A stretch of DNA of 64,000 nucleotides. Origin: Elgaria multicarinata webbii (Eukaryota; Chordata; Lepidosauria; Squamata; Anguidae). A program made the translations under genes and the position numbers. How positions within the stretch are numbered: position 1 is the stretch's first letter; each line of letters opens with the position of its first letter. This document shows, piece by piece, positions 55,921 to 64,000 of this stretch. The stretch is from assembly GCF_023053635.1 (NCBI RefSeq), contig NC_086185.1, positions 11,220,501-11,284,500 on the forward strand, written 5' to 3'. The notes below the pieces were generated by a model. The model worked only from the letters and a program-made list of their open reading frames with translations. It was not told the origin of the DNA and ran no database searches.

Positions 55921-56391
55921 AAAAGCAGTAGGGGCCAAAAAAAAGCCAAGGCATTTTGGATTCAGATACATTCTTTAATTCAAAAAATATTGAAGACAAA
56001 TATAGAAATGAAACTGGAAGCATTCTTACTTGGACTAATGGACAAACAAACAAAAGAGAAGGGAAAAAATTGTTTTTGTATATGGTGACGGCAGCAAGAT
56101 TGCTTTTTATACAGAACTGGAAAGACCCAGCTGTACCAATAGTGGAGGAATAGATGTTGAAGATGTTGGAACTGGCAGAGATGGCAAAACTTAGATAATG
56201 AGAGAAAGGTCAACAGTCACATCTATGTTGGAATGGAAGCCTTTGATAGAATATTTGAAAGAGACAGAGAAAAATGAAGTATTTGTTTGTGGATTTTAAA
56301 TCAGGGGGAAAGGGAACAATTTTATGAATCTAATGTATGTAAATTAGGTGGAAGGGTAATTGAGAAATTAAGGGGCATTTCTGGCATGAAG

Positions 56392-56441
<50 letters not shown>

Positions 56442-56588
56442 TAACCTCACCCCTAAATGTTTTTTTAGTGTAATTGTAGTTGTTATTTGCATTTTTGTTG
56501 GTATGTATTATGTTTGTGTGATGTGTGATGTTTGTTTAGATGTTGTTGGAAAAAATGAAAATGATGAAAATCAAAAAGCAGTAGGGGC
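55921..56588 (+). repeat. L1 LINE 3' end, younger, with 15-bp target-site duplication
   Basis: The insert is 55936-56573, flanked by aaaagcagtaggggc (55921-55935 and 56574-56588). Sense translation gives the ORF2 C-terminus: 'YMVTAARLLFIQNWKDPAVP', 'NSHIYVGMEAFDRIFER'. The 3'UTR contains (TA)n at 56396-56439. It sits inside an older, opposite L1. Confidence 0.9.
56396..56439. repeat. (TA)n microsatellite
   Basis: Uninterrupted tatata within the 3'UTR of the younger L1. Confidence 0.95.
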
Positions 56589-56864
56589 AAACCTAGATGT
56601 TAGCAAATGCTGCAATTGCAAGTATTGCCATTCAGCCATGGCTGGCAAATTGTATTTGGAACACAGGATAGAAAACAACAGGATCTCATCATCAGTACCC
56701 TTCAGTTGATCCAAAGTAAAGATCGCCTTATCTGTCCCTGCCCACCACAAAAACATTTCCTTACCCATGTTTAGATATGGATTGCCCTATAATGTCAATT
56801 TCTCATGAGATCAAAATGTAATTGACATGCCATTATGCTCCACACACCTCTAAGAGAAACTCTT

Positions 56865-57344
56865 TGCTGTTTTTTTTGGTGGCAACAGACTAACAGGGCT
56901 ATCCCTCTGAAAATGGCTACTCTTTTTTGTATTTCCTTGGACTTCCCTTCAGTTTCCATCTTCACTTTAAGCTTCTTGTATTTCTTTTCATATGCCTGTG
57001 TGGTCTCCTCCGTATTTTGTCTTCCAAAATAAGCCTTGGTTAGAAGGAACCAGGGGCGACCACAGGATTTAGACCGCAATCTTCTTCCCACCTACCTGGG
57101 GGCAAGTCACATTGATACCAACAAGTGTTTAAAATAGCTACAAACCAGTCATCTTGATTTAGATTTTCACATGAGCCAGTTTCCTCCTTTTCTAGCTCCT
57201 CTCAGAATGATGTGGTTCCTAAGTCAGTCGGCAGTACCAGGCGCACGAGCAACACCTTTGCCCTCATCCAAGGTGGCCATCCTAATCATATAGTAGACAG
57301 CTGCCTGAAGCTAGTCGAAATAGCACCACACACAAAGACACTAA
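56865..57344. other. Unassigned DNA with a short repeat fragment
   Basis: 56868-56915 ('ggtggcaacagactaacagg' 'gctatccctctgaaa') matches a common reptile repeat terminus also seen at 57990-58118. The minus-strand ORF 56795-57091 has a lysine-rich part but no recognisable domain. Confidence 0.4.
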
Positions 57345-57583
57345 GGGTCCATTCAGAAGACACCTTAAACCACATCTTTAACCCCGGAGGTTAAGCCAGA
57401 AAGCCAGGCTGCGTTCAGAAGACACCTTTAACCATGGCTTTAACCATGGTGAATAAGGCCTTTTTGCTTTATTCACCATGGTTAAAGCCATGGTTTAAGG
57501 TGTCTTCTGAACACGGCCTGGCTTTCTGGCTTAACCTCCGGGGTTAAAGCCATGGCATAAGGTGTCTTCTGAACGGGGCCTAA
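57342..57583. mobile_element. Harbinger-like palindromic MITE with TAA duplication
   Basis: The element is 57345-57580 (236 bp). Its terminal inverted repeats are 'gggtccattcagaagacacc' and 'ggtgtcttctgaacggggcc', flanked by TAA on both sides. Almost the whole element folds on itself around 'aaggcctttttgcttt'. A partial relative lies in the inverted-duplication arms (32490-32575). Confidence 0.8.
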
Positions 57584-59205
57584 GTCAACCCATCATAAAA
57601 TCTTTTTGTACCATTCAATACCAACACACACATACCCATGGTGCTGCAGGTCACTTCTCCCTGCTTCATGGGAGGGCCGGCCCTGGTAGGACTACAGTGC
57701 AAGCACCCTACATACGTTCTCCATGGGACAATCATTATCTTGCTGAAAGCACTTTGTTACTATTACTGTTGTCATTAATGTCTTAAGTTTCTGTTATTTG
57801 CATTTTTACTTTGGAAGCTTCCTTGAAATGCTCTTTACCATTAAAGCCAGCATATAATTAAAAGAAGAAGAAGGTAAATAAGTAAATAGCTAGAGCAGCA
57901 CCATCCACACAGAAGAAGGAGGGATCAGGACCATCCCAACAACTAATTTAGGGGGTGTATCTAAACCGTGTGTGTTTGTGCACGTGTGTGTATGACGCTT
58001 AGGATACCACTTCCTGCATTTGATGAAGAGGACTCCAGTCCACAAAAGTGTATCCGATAATCAGTTTGATAGATGTTAAAGTGCTGTAAGACTTTTGGTT
58101 GTTTTTGCTGCCACAGACTAAAAATGGATCCTACTCTGGAAACTGAAAGTGTAGTGACTGAGGCGTAAAAGAGGATGCATTTGAAATCATTGACCTTGGA
58201 CGAAGGAGGAAGTTGCTGAGTCAACCAATAAAGATGCACAAGTCGTTGAGTTTATGCCCATGATGGCGGTGGTGGTGAATCGCTTTTCTAGCAAGAATAG
58301 CTCTACTTTGGGATCTCTCTTCTGAGGCAAATGGCACCTGTGCTGGTGGTGGGAGGCTTGTGGGGACCCTGGCAGGGAAGGGTTACTTCGATGCCACCAC
58401 CTCACTCACCAGGCTTTGACGCGCACACTTCCCCCAGGCTAAGCACCACCACTTAAATACCTGAGGAAGGGGTAAAAGAAACCCATAACCTTTCCCTTAT
58501 AGCTGAGGTGAAAGGTAAGAAGCTTTGGAAAAGGCTTTTCTGTGAATATAGCAGGCTGAAGGTTTAATGTAATGTGTTTATTTATGAACTAATAGAGCAG
58601 GAGACACAGCCAAACTGACACGTGGCTTTATGGCTGCAAAATAAAGAAAATGTTTATTGCAATTTACAGTTCTTAGTTCCTTTGCATTATATTCCAGTCC
58701 TGCTTATTCTTAATAATTCTGGTAGTAACCAATCTAATAATAACAATCCTTAGTCCCTGTGATCTTATTTTCACTCATGCCTCACACAACTCCTGACGAA
58801 AAATCACTCTGCTAAACACATCTACCCTCCAGACCCAACCACCAACCAAACCCCTCAGCTCCCCCATAGACTCCTCCCCCTTTCTACAGCATCACCAGCC
58901 ACACCCACTCAGTCCAACATTCCGCACCCTCTAAACATACTCATGCAGACATACCTAAGGGAACTGAAATATGAGTAACGCCACAGTTACCCCCCTCTCA
59001 CTTGTATACCACAGTCCTGGTCTGGATTGGGTTCCATTCAGAAGCAGTTGTTGTTTAAAAAGTGCACTTACGTTCAGTGCTGCATCCTGGCCTTTGAACT
59101 GCATTTCAAAAGTCAAGCTGAAGAAGGGTTGTGTTTTGAGAAGCAATTGTAAAGAGTAGAGGCCAGTTCAGGTGCAACGCTTTTCCTCTAAGAGAGGACA
59201 TGGTA
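57584..59205. other. Intergenic or intronic DNA
   Basis: Includes a repeat terminus at 57990-58118 ('tgatgaagaggactccagtc' 'cacaaaagtgtatccg', 'gctgccacagactaaaa'). The stretch 58560-58960 is unclassified. No exon recognised. Confidence 0.45.
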
Positions 59206-59678
59206 AGACAAGCTGGAGCGGGTTCAGAGGAGGGCAACCAGGATGATCAGGGGTCTGGAAACAAAGCCCTATGAAGAGAGACTGAAAGAACTGGGCATGT
59301 TTAGCCTGGAGAAGAGAAGATTGAGGGGAGACATGAGAGCACTCTTCAAATATTTGAAGGTTGTCACACAGAGGAGGGCCAGGATCGATCTCTTCTCGAT
59401 CCTCCCAGAGTGCAGGACACGGAATAATGGACTCAAGTTAAAGGAAGCCAGATTCAAGCCGGACATCAGGAAAAACTTCCTGACTGTTAGAGCAGCATGA
59501 CAATGGAACCAGTTACCTAGGGAGGTTGTGGGCTCTCCCACACTAGGGGCATTCAAGAGGCAGCTGGACTACCATCTGTCAGGGATGCTTTAGGGTGGAT
59601 TCCTGCATTGAGCAGGGGGTTGGACTCAATGGCCTTGTAGGCCCCTTCCAACTCTGCTATTCTATGATTCTATGATTA
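59206..59678 (+). repeat. CR1 LINE 3' end
   Basis: 'gagcgggttcagaggagggc', an open frame '[20 protein letters not shown]' on through '[11 protein letters not shown]', then 'ggttggactcaatggccttg' and ttctatgattctatga. The best-preserved copy of this subfamily in the window. Confidence 0.94.
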
Positions 59679-60019
59679 CGGAAGCTAGGTGCACCTGGAA
59701 AACAGTTGTGGATTTTATCGTTAAGACGTGTGTGAAGGAAACTAGGCTGCTGTTGGATTCTGCATGAAAATCTTTTATGCCACTGACGTGGCCCTATAGA
59801 CAGACTTGTGCCTTGCAGAGGGGGGGTCGAAAATCTCAAATGCCCACAGACTCATTGGTAATGCAAAAAATCCCCACCCCACCACCATTATCATTCAATT
59901 TGATAGAAAAGAAATTGCTTTTAAAAAGACATTCAGCTGGGAATTTTGAGTGATAGAAATCCTTATGGGGAGAATTTCTTCTGCTTAACTTACTTAAGAG
60001 GGGGCCCAGGAAAAACTAC

Positions 60020-60610
60020 ATGTTGAGAATTTCTCCTTCCCCCATGAAGGTGAAAACTACAAGTGTCCTGTTTTTCATTGTACAGCTATCTCTCCGGGAG
60101 CCTGTAGCCTCCTTAGCTTCCCACACGTCAATTAAAGCCCAGGGGAAGGCAGCATGGGGGTAATTCCTGCCATAGGGCCTCCCTTTTCAGATCAGGAGGC
60201 GTAGGCAGTCTGGGAGGCTGCAGAGCAATGGAGAGACACAACACCCTGGGGCACCTTGTGATTAGGTAAGCTCAAAAATAAATGATAAAACACCCTGAGA
60301 ATAGAAGAAGAAAACTTTCATGGGGGAAGAAAACCTTTAGGAAATCGGAGGAGAGATTTTGGCTCAGCACTAGTTCCGCCTCTTCCCTGGAGCTGAGCTG
60401 CCCACTGCCCACTTCACACTTGCCTTGTGCAAAATGGGGGTTTGCCGGCCAGCACAGTTAATGCTGGTGCCACCTGCAAGTGACAACACAGGAAACCAAA
60501 AAAATTATGAAAAAAACGAGGAAACCTGTGCTGCAACTCCTACCAACGGTGTGCCTTACCTGTGAGAAACTGTTGAGAATTTCTCCTTCCCCCATGAAGG
60601 TGAAATTTCT
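60020..60610. repeat. 33-bp direct repeat pair
   Basis: tgttgagaatttctccttcc followed by cccatgaaggtgaaa occurs identically at about 60022 and 60572. The pair may be sub-terminal repeats of an unnamed DNA element spanning about 59.9-60.67 kb. Confidence 0.6.
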
Positions 60611-61679
60611 CTGCTCGCAAATAAGGTGGAGAATTTTGAGAGGCCATCTAAACCCAGCTCTAGAAATTAACAAATAATTGGTGTTTGGGAGGAAGAGGGA
60701 GGGGCCAGGAGAAGTGGATGGAATCATTTGGGAAACCCGAGAGGACTGGGGTGGGTGGGATTTTCATGGTTCCCTACCATCCTGCTGCTGTCCCACAATA
60801 GCAGCAATTTCTTTACATGGGGGGCGGGGGAAGAAAGAGGAGGCAGCAATGACCATGTAGTCCATTCGGTGGGTGCTTTTATTGCGCTGCTTTTCCCGCA
60901 TGCAGCAGGAAATGGCGGCAGGTTTCGTTTTTTAAAAAATAGTCAGATTTTCCTGGTCTTTTTTTGTGACGGAAAAAACGAGCAGAGTAACAAGCGTGCG
61001 ATAAAATCCTCGTTTGATGAGCCCCTGGGACTCCAGAAGGGCTGGATTGGGACCCTGGGCCTGATCCTGCATGCCTGAATTCGGGCCACCTTTTTAGTCG
61101 ATGGAAAGGTTTGCATGCCACCCTGCCTCCAACTGCCATCTCCCAACACCTCCACACACACACCCCCCCAGCACTCAGCACTGCTGGTTTGGCCTAAATG
61201 CCCGGCCTTCTGTGGAGCAGGGCCATCTTAAAGCCTGTCCCCCTCAAAATGCACTCAACTTCACTTTCGTTGTTGAAGAGCTCTTCCCTTTTCCAGTGCT
61301 ACTCCCCGAACAGCATCAGACACTTTGAAGATGCGTTCGCCTCATTGCACAACATACATATTGAAGTCACATCCTCTTTTGGATTTGCTGTTACTGGAGG
61401 GCGGACCACATTTCCCCCCCCCCCCCCAGTGAGGGGCTGACTTATGTAATGAACGTATTAAAACAAAGAGTACAAGGTGGCTGGTTGAGCAGTTTGCACA
61501 CTCGGAAGGTAGCGGCTGAGGACTCCCCGGCTTCTGTTTTGCTGCTGTTCTCATAACTGGACTTGCAGAGCATGTAATTCTGACCTACTTGCTAAGGTAC
61601 GTCACGGACTTTCCTCACCTTTCATTAAAAAAAATCAAACTTGAAAGTAACTTTTACTGTACTTCCAGCCCCTCCAAAC
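60611..61679. other. Unassigned DNA
   Basis: Moderately GC-rich, with a poly(C) tract at 61417-61428. No exon or nameable repeat recognised. Confidence 0.4.
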
Positions 61680-62120
61680 CTTATGCATGTTTATTCAGAT
61701 GTAAGCTGCATCTGAATGGGTCTTACTCCCTAGTGAGCGTGTTTAGGATTGCAGCCTTATAAATACATTAAGGGCACAATCCCATGCAGGATTAAGATAG
61801 GGAAAAAACCCTACAACTACTAGTTGCTGGGCACTGCTGGGCATTGTATGACCTTTTTTACTGTCTGAACATGCATAGGATTGTGCTTTAAGGTTGCAAT
61901 CCGTGCACATTTACCTGAGAGTAAGCCTCACTGAACCAAGTGGGACATATTTCTGAGTAAACATGCACAGGATGGCAGGCTGGAGTTTCTAGGCTCATTT
62001 GTACTATGTGAAGCTGTATAATGGCTGGTTGCTAAATACAATAAACTTGACATGGACTTGCACTTGGAGTAAACACCACTAAATTCGGTAGGACTTACTT
62101 CTAAGTAACCGTGCCCAGGA
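61680..62120. repeat. Cluster of small palindromic repeats
   Basis: Three units of the 'gtaagtcccattgaa' type ('gaatgggtcttactccctag', 'tacctgagagtaagcctcac' 'tgaaccaagtgggacat', 'taggacttacttctaagtaa'). Confidence 0.55.
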
Positions 62121-62369
62121 CAGAACTGTAAATATCCTGAGTTCAAGGCCTATCACGGATCCAATAATCCATTGGGTATTTTGGCCAAGACATACAGCCT
62201 CACCCTCAATTACCCCGGCTGATTTATTTCTTTATTTATTTTAAATGAGAGAAATGGTGCCCTGCCTTGCAAGGTTGTTAAAGGAATGAACAAGTGGGCA
62301 GATGTGTTTGCTATACGCTGCATAAATACACGAAGAATTTTTAAAATGAACTGGCCAACTACAGCTGCT

Positions 62370-62460
62370 ATCCCAACCTGATATCCTCCAGATGTGTTGG
62401 ACTGCAACTCCTATGATTCAGAGCTACTGTGACCATTGGGAGTTGTAGTCCAAAACATTA
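62370..62460. mobile_element. Short palindromic MITE
   Basis: 'tcccaacctgatatcctcca', 'gatgtgttggactgcaactc', mirrored 'gggagttgtagtccaaaaca'. Confidence 0.65.
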
Positions 62461-62499
62461 TTAAGATGCCTTTTAAAAATGTATTAGTTTTAAATGTTT

Positions 62500-62572
62500 T
62501 AATTAGTTATATGATGTTGCATTTGTGTTGTACCCCACCTTGATCCAGAGGGAGAGGCGGGTAACAAATAAA

Positions 62573-62634
<62 letters not shown>
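62500..62634 (+). repeat. Retroelement tail with (ATT)n
   Basis: 'gtaccccaccttgatccaga', 'gggagaggcgggtaacaaat', then about 21 ATT units (62572-62634). Confidence 0.8.
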
Positions 62635-62917
62635 GAAAGACACAGGCTGGGGAAGGCTGAACGACAGATTGCTTTCTCTCCCTGAACGTATGTTTTGATG
62701 AAAGGCACCAATGCCTTTATTTACCAAAGCCACTGAGTCACCCTCTTTATGGTCTATCACATACTACATGTCATACTAAATACAGATCAGTGGTACTCAC
62801 ACTGGTAGTTTTCTACTGGGTTGCTTCACATCATTAAGGCTTCTACTTAACTTGACCAACAGTAGTTGTGTATTAAGTGACTGTGGTGGTAAGCAGTTTA
62901 CTGCTGCTTCATCTGAA

Positions 62918-63131
62918 GATGACCCTATGAAAAGGAGGACAGGGCTCCTGTACCATTAACAGTTGTATTGAAAAGGGAATTTCAGCAGGTGTCATTTGTA
63001 TATATGGGGAACCTGGTGAAATTTCCTCTTCATCACAACAGTTAAAGCTGCAGGTGCCCTGCCCTCTTTTAAATCTGGTCACGCTGTTAAAGATACGGGA
63101 GCCCTGTCCTCCTTTTCATATGATCACCCTA
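62918..63131. mobile_element. Tc1/mariner-type MITE, internally deleted
   Basis: Ends 'gatgaccctatgaaaaggag' and 'ctccttttcatatgatcacc' 'ct'. Its right half is shortened compared with 19052-19367. Confidence 0.72.
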
Positions 63132-63433
63132 TTCAACTGGGATGTTTGGAAGATTGTCATTCTGGTGTGCATTTTCATATTCTCCTGGGCAGAAAGACTT
63201 AGACAGAATGGCCTTTTCAACAGAAAGGGATTATAAGTGTTACCTGGCATGGGGGAAGATTAAAGAAGAAGAAAGGTAGTTTCAATCCCCTCAAAGGGTA
63301 TAGGTGTATTTTGCTGGCAAGGTAATGTAGGAGATCATGTAGTTCTTGGTGAAGAGTTGGAAATAATGTTTTCTCTTCTCATGGTTTGCCTTTCCTTCCC
63401 CAAATGACTTCTCTGTATTATTATTATTTACAG

Positions 63434-64000
63434 AAATATTCCATATTCTGACAGACAGTCTTTGTTTCAAGCCAAGATGCTGGCGGAAAGCTTCCTAGCC
63501 CAGCTTGCCTACAGAGATGAAGAGTATGAGCTCCACCTCTGCCAAGGCCTAAAACCAGTTGGTGGAGACTCCTGGGAAGATCACTTGATAGACACAGATG
63601 AACATCAAGGCTTCCACCCAGAATCCAAGAAGCAGGCTGCTGTGAATATGGTAGCAACATGCTATGACATGGGAATGGACCGAGAAGCTCACCAGCGAAA
63701 TTCCGTACCAAAGCCACCCATGAAAGAAGGCAACGACATCCCTCCATCGGCACCTGTGCGTATACCGAGAAGAGAGCAATACTGTGAAGAAGAGCTGGAT
63801 TTGTACAGATCTTGGTCGTGCCAAAGCCTTTATCAGAACTATCCTGATCTCCATATTGGGGGAGACCACATAGCTGACCATACATGTGATTCCGGTTGCA
63901 TCATGGACCAGACCTACGATGAACGATCCGCCGGCCCTGTTTTGTTGTCAAAAGATATCCGATTAGGGCATTCTCCTATAAGTGAACCTCAGCAGAATTC
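63434..64000 (+). CDS. Exon of an unrecognised protein, cut by the window end
   Basis: After the acceptor 'ttattatttacag' the sequence stays open to the edge in one frame (first full codon at 63435; 188 codons and 2 bases). It reads NIPYSDRQSLFQAKMLAESF, 'LAQLAYRDEEYELHLCQGLK', 'YCEEELDLYRSWSCQSLYQN', 'GCIMDQTYDERSAGPVLLSK'. It is rich in Asp, Glu, His, Ser and Pro, with no membrane segment, repeat or catalytic motif, so it is probably a largely disordered part of a larger protein. It carries no transposon signature. Codon choice and the lack of stops over 567 bases support coding. The exon begins one base into a split codon, so an upstream exon must exist, but I could not find it in this window. 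I do not recognise the family. Confidence 0.7.

Larger units (their letters stand above)
55185..56790 (-). repeat. L1 LINE, older copy, split by a younger L1
   Basis: Minus-strand pieces: 56574-56790 encodes 'WWAGTDKAIFTLDQLKGTDD', 'LFSILCSKYNLPAMAEWQYL'. The reading continues across the later insertion into 55935 and below ('FGLIETGQAKQP', 'VYKYLF'), down to about 55185, where a T-rich stretch marks the 3' end. The frame is decayed. Confidence 0.75.

Noticed and set aside
56795-57091. 98-codon minus-strand ORF with a lysine-rich stretch
   Set aside because: It overlaps a dispersed repeat terminus and has no recognised domain or splice signals.

Overview
This is squamate reptile (most likely lizard) nuclear DNA. 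The repeat mix shows it: tRNA-derived squamate SINEs, a Sauria-type SINE, BovB, CR1 with the (ATTCTATG)n tail, L2 and L1 LINEs, a SPIN hAT element, and many palindromic MITEs. There are no bacterial genes, no CRISPR array, and no endogenous retrovirus that I could recognise. Most of the window is intron or intergenic DNA packed with old interspersed repeats.

The main gene is SH3BGRL on the + strand. It has four coding exons (8698-8742, 34516-34701, 40776-40856, 43385-43417), a CpG-island promoter around 8.3-9.0 kb, a 25.8-kb first intron and a 3'UTR probably ending near 45.85 kb. The spliced protein has 114 residues, the same as human SH3BGRL as I recall it.

Downstream and convergent to it lies a second, small three-exon gene on the - strand (51010-51057, 50055-50222, 47975-48076). 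It encodes a 105-residue thioredoxin-fold protein that resembles SH3BGRL3 more than SH3BGRL. Its introns are phase 0 and fall at the same places, and it has its own GC-rich 5' end. Family members that lie on different human chromosomes (SH3BGRL at Xq21.1, SH3BGRL3 at 1p36) therefore have relatives sitting tail to tail here. This pair is the most interesting item in the window.

From 51 to 63 kb the window is intergenic or intronic and holds several nested insertions. From 63434 to the end there is an open, exon-like + strand segment of an unrecognised protein, cut by the window edge.

Other notable structures are: a perfect 468-bp inverted duplication (31323-31790 / 32353-32820) whose left arm is spliced into a CR1; a SPIN element with an exact 8-bp target-site duplication; a 647-bp hAT with an exact duplication and transposase remnants; a BovB with a 13-bp duplication just upstream of the SH3BGRL promoter; L1s with 25-bp and 15-bp duplications; an L1 inserted in an L1; and a three-deep nest (L2 within an unnamed retroelement within CR1).
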